NCBI GenBank assembly: GCA_900766575.1
Contig: CAAFVW010000116.1
Coordinates: 1 to 64,000, forward strand
Reading direction: 5' to 3'
Length of the DNA stretch: 64,000 nt
From: Lachnospiraceae bacterium
GTDB taxonomy: Bacteria; Bacillota; Clostridia; Lachnospirales; Lachnospiraceae
The position numbers were made by a program, and so were the translations under genes. Positions 27,026 to 34,615 of this stretch are shown piece after piece (the first letter of the stretch is position 1; each line of letters begins with the position of its first letter). The notes under the pieces are model-generated. The model ran no database searches. It saw nothing but the letters and a program-made list of their open reading frames with translations, and was not told where the DNA came from.

Positions 27026-27817
27026 TTAAATCATTTTTTCGTAAACAGTAAGACGCTCCCGCAGGTCGGTGGTAGATACACCAGTGCCTTCGGGAGCGTC
27101 TTTCGGCGCAGGAATGTGTGCTTGTTCAGCGGCAGTTCTGGGCTTGCCATACTTTGCAGCCAGCTTGTTCATTAGAGCGTTTTCCACGCTCTTACTGGAA
27201 AACTGGACGGATGCAACCGGGGCTTCCACGGCTTTGGCATCCGGGGAATCCGTATCGTTCTGACCCAAGATTCCATCTGCCAGTCCAAGCTCCACGGCTT
27301 TATTGGCGTTCATCCAAGTTTCCGCATCCATGAGGTGGGACAGCTTGGCACGGGACTGACCACTTTTGATAACATAGGCGTTGAGGATGGACTCCTTCAC
27401 CTCGTCCAGCATGGCAATGGCCTGCTCCATAGCGGTGTAGTCACCCCATGCACCCGTTGCCGGATTGTGAATCATCATCATGGATACCGGGGACATGAGA
27501 ACCGAGTCACCAGCCATTGCCACAACGGATGCAGCAGATGCCGCCATGCCATCGATCTTCACCGTTACCTTGCCCGGATACTCCTTGAGCATGGTGTAGA
27601 TCTGTGCGGCGGCAATGCAGTCACCGCCTGGGCTGTTGATCCAGACGGTCACATCACCCGTGCCAGCCATTAGATCATCTTTGAAAAGCTGGGGCGTGAC
27701 ATCATCATCAAACCAACTTTCCTCTGCGATGGTTCCGTTCAGAGTCAGAATCCTCTGTGCCGGAGTCGTTTCCGTCTGTTCCTGGTTCGTCCAGTTCCAG
27801 AACTTCTTCGTTTTCAT
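27026..27817 (-). CDS. head maturation protease, ClpP-like
   Basis: Start chosen at ATG 27817 with GGAGG eight bases upstream; 263 residues. The ClpP-type core has WINSPGGDCIAAAQIYTML, KIDGMAASAASVVAMAG with the nucleophile Ser and MMMIHNPATGAWGD with the catalytic His. It cuts the capsid delta domain during head assembly. The gene overlaps the end of the portal gene by 110 bases in a different frame. Confidence 0.92.
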   Translation of the reverse strand: MKTKKFWNWTNQEQTETTPAQRILTLNGTIAEESWFDDDVTPQLFKDDLMAGTGDVTVWINSPGGDCIAAAQIYTMLKEYPGKVTVKIDGMAASAASVVAMAGDSVLMSPVSMMMIHNPATGAWGDYTAMEQAIAMLDEVKESILNAYVIKSGQSRAKLSHLMDAETWMNANKAVELGLADGILGQNDTDSPDAKAVEAPVASVQFSSKSVENALMNKLAAKYGKPRTAAEQAHIPAPKDAPEGTGVSTTDLRERLTVYEKMI

Positions 27818-29066
27818 CGGAATTTTCCTCCTTTCCGTTCGCTGCGAAGATACCCGCATCCTCCAGCTTGGTCATGTTGCCATTGATAAGGTACAGATCA
27901 CCACCGAGTTCGGCGGGGATGCGGTCGAGATTTTCAAGTTCACGGATGTCGTTTGCAGACATCCAGCCGTTCTGTCGACCGATGGCGTAGCCGTTCATAC
28001 GGCTCTGGTAATCGCCACGGAGCAGACCATCCACATTGAACTTGATAAAGTAGGTGGACTTCTCTTCTGCAGTCAACAGAGAACGCATCATGTTCTGCTC
28101 CCATCGGGAAACCCAGGGGTCCAGTGTGTATTTCACGAACTCCAGCGACTGTTGCTCAATATTAGAAAAGCTCGACTTTTCCAGGTCACCGACCATGTGT
28201 GGCGGCACTCGGAAAATTCGAGCTATCTCATTGATTTGAAATTTTCGGGTTTCGAGGAACTGCGCCTCGTTAGGCGAGATGGAGATAGGCGTGTATTTCA
28301 TGCCTTCCTCCAGCACCGCCACCTTGTTAGAATTGGCACTGCCGCCGAAAGTCGCATTCCAGCTCTCTCGTACCTTGCCAGGGTCTTTCAGCACACCCGG
28401 ATGTTCCAACACACCGCTTGGGGCAGCACCATTAGCGTAGAACTTACTGCCATATTCCTCTGCAGCGATGGCAAGACCGATAGCGTTCTTCGCCATTGCA
28501 ATCGGGCTGTATCCAACCAGACCATCAAACCCCAGACCAGGAATGTGAAGGACATCCTTTGGCTGAAGAACGACTGTGTTGCCTTTCATGGTATGGGCAT
28601 CATCGGAACTGAGCTGGTACTCATAGTAGAGCTTACCGTTCTCATCTCGGTCAACCGTCATTCGGTCAGGCATCAGCGGGTATAGACCGATGATCTCATT
28701 CTTGCCGTTGCGGATGATCTGGGCGTAGGCATTACCCCAGAGGAGCAAGTGTGTCATGAGCGTTTCCCTGAACGCAAAGGATGTCATTTCCGGGTTCGGC
28801 TCATCATGGAGTAAAAAATACAGCGGATGGTCAAGCGCTTTCTCTTTGCCACCGCTGTCGTTATATCTGTAGATATGGACAGGCAGGCTTGCTACTGCTT
28901 CCGATAAAATTCGTACACAGGAATACACCGCTGTCATTTGCATGGCAGAGCGTTCATTCACACGCTTGCCAGAAGTTGCTGTTCCCAGAAAGAAGCTGTA
29001 TGCGCTTCCACTGGTTCGGTTTGTGGGGCCAGCCCTGGAACGGAACAGACCACTGAGGATACCCAT
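27708..29066 (-). CDS. phage portal protein, HK97 type
   Basis: The 452-residue protein shows the HK97 portal blocks: AMQMTAVYSCVRILSEAVASL, LLLWGNAYAQIIR, DVLHIPGLGFDGLVGYSPI, and RVPPHMVGDLEKSSFSNIEQQ. The C-terminus is acidic. The portal ring is the gate for DNA packaging. The unusually long 3' overlap with the protease gene may couple their translation. Confidence 0.94.
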   Translation of the reverse strand: MGILSGLFRSRAGPTNRTSGSAYSFFLGTATSGKRVNERSAMQMTAVYSCVRILSEAVASLPVHIYRYNDSGGKEKALDHPLYFLLHDEPNPEMTSFAFRETLMTHLLLWGNAYAQIIRNGKNEIIGLYPLMPDRMTVDRDENGKLYYEYQLSSDDAHTMKGNTVVLQPKDVLHIPGLGFDGLVGYSPIAMAKNAIGLAIAAEEYGSKFYANGAAPSGVLEHPGVLKDPGKVRESWNATFGGSANSNKVAVLEEGMKYTPISISPNEAQFLETRKFQINEIARIFRVPPHMVGDLEKSSFSNIEQQSLEFVKYTLDPWVSRWEQNMMRSLLTAEEKSTYFIKFNVDGLLRGDYQSRMNGYAIGRQNGWMSANDIRELENLDRIPAELGGDLYLINGNMTKLEDAGIFAANGKEENSDENEEVLELDEPGTDGNDSGTEDSDSERNHRRGKLV

Positions 29067-29115
29067 ATCAATCCCTCCTTAATCACATTTGATGATGCAC
29101 CGTCATAAGCAGTGT

Positions 29116-29133
29116 ATAACCGTGATCGGTTAT
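29116..29133. repeat. 7-bp inverted repeat before the opposite-strand gene
   Basis: ATAACCG-TGAT-CGGTTAT. It lies between the divergent starts of the portal and the plus-strand gene, upstream of that gene's likely -10 box, so it could be an operator. Confidence 0.45.
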
Positions 29134-29185
29134 GCAGCCGCTATATGATTTTTCGGCGGTTAAATACATACTGCAAAGTTTCTGA

Positions 29186-29191
29186 TACAAT
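29186..29191 (+). promoter_or_regulatory. possible -10 box of the opposite-strand gene
   Basis: TACAAT preceded by TGA, about 30 bases before the start codon. No convincing -35 is present, so the promoter may need an activator or extended -10. Confidence 0.35.
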
Positions 29192-29222
29192 GAAATCAAA
29201 CGATAAATCGGAGGATTTCAAG

Positions 29223-29579
29223 ATGAAAAACTTTGAAGATATGGACAATAAAGAATTTGCCTTCACTTGCCTAGACGAGCTGAAAAAGGCAGGAAAACTA
29301 AACACGGCAACACTTGCTACCATGACCAATCCAAGCGTGTGCCACGACCTATTCCACAGCAGTCATTTTCCCGTACTGCTGGAAGCCCCAAACGAATGCT
29401 CGAATGAAGAATTGCGGTCGCTTTGCCATGTAGGAAACAAGCGGCGTTACTACCAGAACCGCATCACCGCAGAGGGGCGAACTTTCGTGGTAACAAACCA
29501 CTGGTATGGTCCTGGGCGTTCCATGCCGGATAACCGCACTCCATTTCTGGAATGGGTATTGGCACTCACTAAAAACTGA
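29223..29579 (+). CDS. unknown small protein on the opposite strand (moron candidate)
   Basis: ATG 29223 has GGAGG nine bases upstream; 118 residues. The protein is soluble, with a helical first third (FAFTCLDELKKAGKLNTATLA) and conserved-looking aromatic/Cys segments (EELRSLCHVGNKRRYYQNR; FVVTNHWYGPGR). No family is recognised. It is the only plus-strand gene inside the head-gene block, between portal and terminase, and its end overlaps the terminase gene by 11 bases. The arrangement fits an independently expressed phage accessory gene. Confidence 0.72.
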   Translation: MKNFEDMDNKEFAFTCLDELKKAGKLNTATLATMTNPSVCHDLFHSSHFPVLLEAPNECSNEELRSLCHVGNKRRYYQNRITAEGRTFVVTNHWYGPGRSMPDNRTPFLEWVLALTKN

Positions 29580-31161
29580 TGATGCCGCGCTCGTCATAAA
29601 CACTGCCGGAAGTGCCACCGTTTCGGATACAACGGTCAAGCCCCATGATGAGGGCAACGATACCATCGATCTTTTCCACAGAGCGTTCCTTGTCCGGCTT
29701 GATGTTACCCGCCGGGTCCTGACGCATGACCACATTCTGTGCCATCCATTTCAGAACAGGATTGCCGCCGTGAACGATGTTTCCTTCCATCAACAGCTTG
29801 TACAGCTCCTTGGACGGCGGGGACATATCCTTAAAGCCCTGCCCGAAAGGAACCATCAGAAAGCCTTCGTCCTCAAGGTTCTGCACCATCTGGGTCGCAT
29901 TCCATCGGTCATAGGCAATCTCCTTGATGTGGTAGTGTGTACCCAGATCCATGATGAACTGCTCGATGAATCCATAGTGGATCACATTGCCCTCGGTAGT
30001 GTTGATGTACCCTTGGCGTTTCCAGACATCGTACAGCACATGGTCACGCCGACAGCGAAGCTCCAGCGTTTCCTCCGGCAACCAGAAAAACGGAAGAACG
30101 ATATACTTCTCATCCTCTGACCGAGGAGGAAAGACCAGAACAAAAGCGGTAATATCCGAGGTGCTGGAAAGGTCAAGTCCAGCATAGCAGTCACGCCCCT
30201 CCAGAGCCTCCACATCAATAGGTAGCTTTCCACGGTCGTAAATATGCTCTGGAATCCAGACCACCGTGGAGTTCGTCCACATATTCAAGCGGAGCTGTTT
30301 GAACACATTCTCTTCTGCAGGATTTTCCAGAGCGTTCTTGTAGGCTTCCCGTACTCGTTCCACTGAAATGGTGTGTCCGAGGGAAGGGTTGGCCTTATAC
30401 CAGTTCGCTTCATCATTCCAGTCATCGCCCTCTGCCAAGCCATACACGACCGGATAGAAGGTGGAATCCTTCTTACGACCGTTCTTGATGTCCAGGGCTT
30501 TGGTGTGTAATTCATAACAGATGCTCTGCTTATCCGTACCGGCCGTGGTAATGATAAAGAACAACGGCTGCTCACGAGCATCGCCGGAACCTTTGGTAAG
30601 GACATCGTAGAGCTTACGGTTCGGCTGTGCGTGTATCTCATCAAATACCAGACCCGACACATTCAGACCATGCTTGGTACCTGTTTCAGCAGAAAGCACC
30701 TGGTAAAATCCAGCGTTGCTGTAGTTGACGATACGCTTGGTGGCGGCGGTGATCTTAGACCGCTTCATCAGTGCTGGGGACATCTGAACCATCTGCTTTG
30801 CCACATCGAAAACGATGGATGCCTGGTTTCGGTCACACGCAGCACCGTAGACTTCAGCACTTGCTTCTCCATCTGCATATAGCAGATAAAGGGCAATCGC
30901 CGCAGCCAGCTCGGACTTGCCCTGTTTCTTCGGAATTTCGACATAGGCGGTAAGGAATTGCCGCTTGCCATCCGCGCGGACAATGCCGAAAATATCCCGG
31001 ACGATCTGCTCCTGCCAGGGAAGGAGCAAGAACTTCTGCCCAGCCCACTTGCCCTTGGTGTGGCAGAGGTTCTGGATGAAGGTCACGGCTCGGTCGGCTT
31101 TCTTTTTATCATAATGAGAAGTCGGGAGCATGAATGGGGAAGGTGTGTATTGGAACGCCAT
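29569..31161 (-). CDS. terminase large subunit
   Basis: The 530-residue motor-nuclease packages DNA. Walker A is in EIPKKQGKSELA (about 76-88), Walker B in GLVFDEIHAQ (DE near 175), a C-motif-like TTAGTDKQ follows, and the nuclease has a first acidic residue in YAGLDLSSTSDITAF (about 335). ATG 31161 overlaps the small subunit stop. The family matches the Terminase_1/YmfN-like group found with HK97-type heads. Confidence 0.94.
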   Translation of the reverse strand: MAFQYTPSPFMLPTSHYDKKKADRAVTFIQNLCHTKGKWAGQKFLLLPWQEQIVRDIFGIVRADGKRQFLTAYVEIPKKQGKSELAAAIALYLLYADGEASAEVYGAACDRNQASIVFDVAKQMVQMSPALMKRSKITAATKRIVNYSNAGFYQVLSAETGTKHGLNVSGLVFDEIHAQPNRKLYDVLTKGSGDAREQPLFFIITTAGTDKQSICYELHTKALDIKNGRKKDSTFYPVVYGLAEGDDWNDEANWYKANPSLGHTISVERVREAYKNALENPAEENVFKQLRLNMWTNSTVVWIPEHIYDRGKLPIDVEALEGRDCYAGLDLSSTSDITAFVLVFPPRSEDEKYIVLPFFWLPEETLELRCRRDHVLYDVWKRQGYINTTEGNVIHYGFIEQFIMDLGTHYHIKEIAYDRWNATQMVQNLEDEGFLMVPFGQGFKDMSPPSKELYKLLMEGNIVHGGNPVLKWMAQNVVMRQDPAGNIKPDKERSVEKIDGIVALIMGLDRCIRNGGTSGSVYDERGIISF

Positions 31162-31634
31162 CACGAATCACCTCCCAGCAGAGCTTCCATCTCATCGGTA
31201 GGATCGGTGTTACCCTCACCGCCAACGATACGGCTCCGGGCAGAGGGTGTCAGACCAAACTGCTCACAGAACTTCAGCATTATTTTCATATTTGTCTGGG
31301 CGATGGACACCTGCGGTACCTGTTGGAGGTAGCCGTTGGGAGTACGCACCATCGTACCGTGCTGGCTGATGAACTCCTCCGCTTCCTTCCAACGGGCGTA
31401 TGCCTGACAGTATCCGGCAAACGCCGCCATATCCATTTCAGTCAGCAGACCCATCTGCTCCAGCGTTTTGCCCATACGCTTCCATTCCTTCTTGGCTTCA
31501 TCTTCCAGCCAGGACGGGCAACGAGGGGCTTTCTTTGCGGGCTTCGGCTCATTGGGATTGAGCGGTCTGCCGCCAGGATTGCCCTCTAGCACCTTCAGTG
31601 CGGTCGGCTTTGGTTTTCTTCCTCTCTGTGCCAT
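31161..31634 (-). CDS. terminase small subunit, P27 family
   Basis: Start at ATG 31634 behind GGAGGTGGAGCC; 157 residues. The pattern MAQRGRKPKPTALKVLEGNPGG is the P27 signature, followed by PSWLEDEAKKEWKRM and a helical rest. It recognises the packaging site and regulates the large subunit. It is the first gene of the packaging-head operon, directly after a terminator pair. Confidence 0.93.
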   Translation of the reverse strand: MAQRGRKPKPTALKVLEGNPGGRPLNPNEPKPAKKAPRCPSWLEDEAKKEWKRMGKTLEQMGLLTEMDMAAFAGYCQAYARWKEAEEFISQHGTMVRTPNGYLQQVPQVSIAQTNMKIMLKFCEQFGLTPSARSRIVGGEGNTDPTDEMEALLGGDS

Positions 31635-31664
31635 CGGCTCCACCTCCTTTCGCAAAAATGGCAA

Positions 31665-31689
31665 CAAAAAAAGACCCATTTCAGAGTCC
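31665..31689 (-). terminator. terminator before the terminase operon
   Basis: GGACTC-TGAAAT-GGGTCT (31689-31672, minus strand) followed by TTTTTTT. It should stop transcripts arriving from the accessory cassettes. Confidence 0.7.
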
Positions 31690-31706
31690 CGTAAATATCC
31701 GTATAC

Positions 31707-31736
31707 GAGAAACAGACCCTTTCGGGTGCTGTTCTC
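31707..31736 (-). terminator. second hairpin at the end of the accessory region
   Basis: GAGAACAG...CTGTTTCTC with the inner stem ACCCGAAAGGGT, directly after the 79-residue gene. Together with the next hairpin it makes a tandem stop. Confidence 0.6.
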
Positions 31737-31742
31737 TGCTGT

Positions 31743-31982
31743 TTAGTTGTACTCTTTCAGCAGGATCGCAAGGGCGGTCTGGGTGGTTTCATCTTCCGGC
31801 TCGATGTCCCAGCCCCTGTCGTAGTTGGCGGTAATCTTGCCGTTGATGCGAATCTCCAGCTTGGAAATCCGTCCCTCATCGATGCCCCACTCGCTACCTT
31901 CTTCGTAGTGCTTGACCCAATACTTGCAAGCGATGTAACTGCCGTCCTTCTGGGGTACTCCAATCGTTCCTTTACTCCACAT
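31743..31982 (-). CDS. small unknown phage protein, cassette-expressed
   Basis: The 79-residue protein (MWSKGTIGVPQKDGSYIACKYWVKHYEEGSEW...) is compact, beta-rich at the start and acidic at the end (DIEPEDETTQTALAILL). Similar small proteins occur in Clostridia phages, but I know no function. It has a private promoter of the cassette type and ends at a double terminator, so it is an independent unit. Confidence 0.72.
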   Translation of the reverse strand: MWSKGTIGVPQKDGSYIACKYWVKHYEEGSEWGIDEGRISKLEIRINGKITANYDRGWDIEPEDETTQTALAILLKEYN

Positions 31983-32020
31983 AATGCTTTCCTCCGTTTT
32001 TCTGGTGTTTTCCCTTTCGG

Positions 32021-32095
32021 TAGTGGCATATTAACTCTAAAACACACATATATCCAGGAAATCCGGCATCATATAGTACACAAATATCAGCAAGA
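32021..32095 (-). promoter_or_regulatory. cassette promoter, copy E
   Basis: TGGATA (32056-32051), 17 bases, TAATAT (32033-32028); spacer ends AGAGT; early transcript has CACTACCGAAAGGGAAAAC. Upstream lies half of the inverted repeat (TTGTGTACTATATG, about 32087-32070). Confidence 0.75.
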
Positions 32096-32158
32096 AAAAT
32101 CGGGTAGATCGTACCCATAACGACCAAAAGAGCCAGTCGGTTCTTTGGTGCTGTCAGC

Positions 32159-32590
32159 TTAGTTTACGCTGAAAAGGTAGCCATGCAGCTTTTCATGTCC
32201 TCCCTTGAGGTAGTCCATGTTGCCGCTGATTTCAACCAGTCCCTCCAGCTTGCAGCCGTTCTGCTGGAAAAGCCATGCGGTATCAACCGCACTGCTCCAG
32301 CCGGAAGAAAAGGTGAATTTCTCAATACCGTACTTCCGCAGGGTGGTGACCAGCAGTTCCACATCCTTGTCCCAGACAACATCGTTGATGTCCAGGAGTT
32401 CGTTGCCATTCTCTCTGGCTTTGTCGTACTCTCGCCAGATGCGAGGTGCGGCACCGCCAAGGCTGGCAATGCGTTCCATAAGGGCTTTGTGTTCGGCTCG
32501 GATGCTATCCTTGCCAGCATCATCAGCGGCATCATACTGCTTTTTCAGCTCGGTTTCCTGCTGGTAGATTTCTTCAAAAATGTTCTTCAT
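32159..32590 (-). CDS. unknown phage protein, cassette-expressed
   Basis: ATG 32590 has GGAGG nearby; 143 residues. The first 60 residues form a charged coiled coil (QQETELKKQYDAADDAG), the rest is an alpha/beta domain with VWDKDVELLVTTLRKYGIEKF and SSGWSSAVDTAWLFQQNGCKLEG. It resembles a phage family of unknown role seen in gut Firmicutes. Private promoter cassette copy D upstream. Confidence 0.72.
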   Translation of the reverse strand: MKNIFEEIYQQETELKKQYDAADDAGKDSIRAEHKALMERIASLGGAAPRIWREYDKARENGNELLDINDVVWDKDVELLVTTLRKYGIEKFTFSSGWSSAVDTAWLFQQNGCKLEGLVEISGNMDYLKGGHEKLHGYLFSVN

Positions 32591-32627
32591 GGTGGTATCC
32601 TCCGTTTTGTGTGTTTTTTCCTTTCGG

Positions 32628-32663
32628 TAGTAGCATATTACCTCTGAAACACACATATATCCA
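32628..32663 (-). promoter_or_regulatory. cassette promoter, copy D
   Basis: TGGATA (32663-32658), 17 bases, TAATAT (32640-32635); spacer has TATGTGTGTTTCAGAGG; the start of the transcript has CTACTACCGAAAGG. Confidence 0.78.
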
Positions 32664-32671
32664 GGAATATC

Positions 32672-32725
32672 GGAGCCATAATGTATACAAACATTCAAGC
32701 AGAAATCTGTGTATATTATGGCTCC
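32672..32725. repeat. inverted repeat upstream of cassette promoter D
   Basis: GGAGCCATAAT (32672-32682) and ATTATGGCTCC (32715-32725) pair, with partial pairing inside. The same inverted repeat family, with a similar loop, lies before copy C. Confidence 0.7.
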
Positions 32726-32732
32726 GTAGCTC

Positions 32733-32954
32733 CTAGATTTTCTGGCAACGGTCGATGCCATGCAGGACATTCAGACTGCCGCCGTTGTCCCAAGCCACCA
32801 TGATGGAGCCGGTATCATCGACCCCTGTCACTGTGCCGCAGGTGCCGATGGGTGGGGCCTGTTGATCGTCCATTTCCAGAAGCCGGACACGGCATCCCAC
32901 AGGGTAGCGGTTGCGAAGCTCTGCCAACTGCTCAGTGGTTATAAATCGCATCAT
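32733..32954 (-). CDS. DUF4314 domain protein
   Basis: The 73-residue protein is the small beta-barrel-like DUF4314 family (YPVGCRVRLLEMDDQQAPPIG, then GTVTGVDDTGSIMVAWDNGGSLNV). The family is common in phages and mobile elements of gut Firmicutes; the fold suggests nucleic acid or protein binding but no role is proven. It overlaps the GGCT-like gene by 23 bases. Confidence 0.85.
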   Translation of the reverse strand: MMRFITTEQLAELRNRYPVGCRVRLLEMDDQQAPPIGTCGTVTGVDDTGSIMVAWDNGGSLNVLHGIDRCQKI

Positions 32955-33447
32955 ACCTATCCGCCCCCTTCATGAATTTGTTCGCCTGCCACGCATCAGT
33001 GCTGTCTGCTACTGCCTGTTTGAGAATTTGGTCATCATAGCCGAAACGATGATAACCTTCCAGGCAGATGTCGAAGTAATGCTGCCGAGGACACCCCAGC
33101 TTGCGCTTGCCCTGCATAATGTAAATGAGGGCATCGACCGTGGCAATTTTCTCGCCATCGACAAGAGAATGCATCTCAACCGTGATTGTCTTTTTTTCAT
33201 AGAAATCGGGATACCCCTCGTAGCGGTCAAGCCAGGATTCATCCCGTTCGCTGATCTTCCAGACCAGCAAGGGAACCGTATATCCCTTTTTCGGCTCTAC
33301 CGTGAGGTAGTTTCCACTCTGGCTTCCTTTGAACAGAAGCCGGTAGTCAGTCAGCACTGCAGTTCCAACATAGACAGCATCGGGGCAACGCTGGGCCATT
33401 TGTGCCACTGACAGGTTGCTGCCGTAGGCTAAGTAATATTTGCTCAT
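32932..33447 (-). CDS. gamma-glutamylcyclotransferase-like (GGCT/AIG2) protein
   Basis: The 171-residue protein begins with the family signature YYLAYGSNLS and has LLVWKISERDESWLDRYEGYPDFY with the usual acidic catalytic position (E in the RYEG segment). GGCT enzymes cleave gamma-glutamyl amides to 5-oxoproline. It lies 86 bases downstream of the amidoligase in the same direction. Amidoligase-GGCT pairs are known from phage and bacterial operons and are thought to add and remove isopeptide-type links; here the pairing supports a shared pathway (inference). Confidence 0.88.
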   Translation of the reverse strand: MSKYYLAYGSNLSVAQMAQRCPDAVYVGTAVLTDYRLLFKGSQSGNYLTVEPKKGYTVPLLVWKISERDESWLDRYEGYPDFYEKKTITVEMHSLVDGEKIATVDALIYIMQGKRKLGCPRQHYFDICLEGYHRFGYDDQILKQAVADSTDAWQANKFMKGADRYDAIYNH

Positions 33448-33492
33448 TTCGTTTCCATCCTTTCTGAAGGGCTTACCCTCCTACCACCTTAA

Positions 33493-33510
33493 GACCGCCG
33501 AAGCGGTCAG
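33493..33510. repeat. hairpin between amidoligase and GGCT genes
   Basis: GACCGC-TTCG-GCGGTC on the minus strand, without a T-run. A stability hairpin or weak stop between the two genes. Confidence 0.55.
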
Positions 33511-33533
33511 AAGGGGGCCTGAGGCTAAGTCCT

Positions 33534-34478
33534 TCAAGCGGCGCGCCCGTGACGGAAAGCTGTGTCACCGTCCAGGTTGCGTGTCAGAATTTCTCTCGCC
33601 GTGGCAAATTCCTCGCCAATGAATCCCAGCCGGAGAAGCCAAGTCCGCATAGCGTATTTCGGATTCTCGACCTGCGGCTCTTTTGGGCTTGCACTTTTTA
33701 CCGTCTTTGCCATCTGGCTCAGTGCAAGGCAAAGCTGGATGTAGCTTTTCATTTCTCCGGCGTGAAGCCCACCCCTGCGCTTGCCATCCGCATTGGCAAA
33801 TTGGAAGCATCGGAATTCGATGGTACCGTGGGTGAAACAAGCGTGGTAATTCAGCATTCTGTATCGGCTGTGGTTGTAATGGGCGTTTCGGTTTTCGTAG
33901 CGGTTGTTGGCGTACCAGATATCAGCCAAATCTTCCATAGTCTTCGGCTTGCGACGGTTCAGCCTTCCAAGAAAATCTGGGTCAACCGTCCGGCAGTAGT
34001 TGCTGATACGGTTGCGGTCAAGCCGAAGGGCAGAAATCAGAAGGCTCTCATGGCTTGCCATGATGTTTGCCAGATTCCGCAGGCTGTTCGGTGTGTGGTC
34101 ATCCAGTCCAATGTGGATGTGGACTCCGCACATATGGGCTGGGTCGCTTTTTGCACCCTTGTACCGGAGCTGGCGGAGGATTTCCTGCAAGTCCTCGATG
34201 TCATCGTAGCGAAGGATGGGCGTTCCCATCTCGGTTCGCTCATCATCGTGCTGTGCCTGAATGCTGGAATCCCGTGTAATTTTCCAGGTGCGACCCTGGT
34301 TGTCTTTGCAGCTCCAAGCCTTGTAAGCTCCGCCAAGGTAGCGAACCGTGTCTTCGGTGTGGAAGTAGGTTGCGATGGTCTTGCAAGCCTGCTCCCGTGT
34401 GATGTTGTACATCTCCACCTCAACACCGATGGTCTGCTTTTTCATTTCTTCAATCTGGGTTCTGGTCTTTTCGTTCAT
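33534..34478 (-). CDS. amidoligase (glutamine-synthetase/COOH-NH2 ligase-like)
   Basis: The 314-residue protein is an Amidoligase_2-type enzyme: the opening GVEVEMY gives E20 and E22 (metal/ATP site), CGVHIHIGLDD (H120, H122) is the central strand, and GTIEFRCFQ (E221, R223) the last active-site strand. Such ligases join carboxyl and amino groups with ATP. After the fold comes a C-terminal helical tail (about 265-310) that is also present in the neighbouring gene product. Own promoter cassette (copy C). Substrate unknown; peptidoglycan peptides or proteins are the family guesses. Confidence 0.88.
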   Translation of the reverse strand: MNEKTRTQIEEMKKQTIGVEVEMYNITREQACKTIATYFHTEDTVRYLGGAYKAWSCKDNQGRTWKITRDSSIQAQHDDERTEMGTPILRYDDIEDLQEILRQLRYKGAKSDPAHMCGVHIHIGLDDHTPNSLRNLANIMASHESLLISALRLDRNRISNYCRTVDPDFLGRLNRRKPKTMEDLADIWYANNRYENRNAHYNHSRYRMLNYHACFTHGTIEFRCFQFANADGKRRGGLHAGEMKSYIQLCLALSQMAKTVKSASPKEPQVENPKYAMRTWLLRLGFIGEEFATAREILTRNLDGDTAFRHGRAA

Positions 34479-34519
34479 AATATGTACCGTCCTTTGCGTG
34501 TTTGTTTTCCCTTTCGGTA

Positions 34520-34553
34520 GTCACATATTCGCTCTATAAGCACATATTATCAA
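34520..34553 (-). promoter_or_regulatory. cassette promoter, copy C (amidoligase)
   Basis: TTGATA (34553-34548), 17 bases, GAATAT (34530-34525); the spacer reads ATATGTGCTTATAGAGC; then GACTACCGAAAGGGAAAAC. Confidence 0.8.
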
Positions 34554-34566
34554 GTTAATAACGGGG

Positions 34567-34610
34567 CATAATGTACACAATCATTCAGAGCGAAAATTGT
34601 GTACATTATG
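34567..34610. repeat. perfect 15-bp inverted repeat upstream of the amidoligase
   Basis: CATAATGTACACAAT (34567-34581) and ATTGTGTACATTATG (34596-34610) are perfect complements around a 14-base loop. It starts 6 bases after the neighbouring gene's stop and ends just upstream of promoter C. No T-run, so a protein-binding site or hairpin barrier. Confidence 0.85.
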
Positions 34611-34615
34611 GCGTT

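Noticed and set aside
25552..27051. Long open frame antisense to the capsid and connector genes (499 codons)
   Set aside because: It lies opposite well-supported capsid genes, has no ribosome binding site and no recognisable domain; it arises from codon bias of the sense genes.
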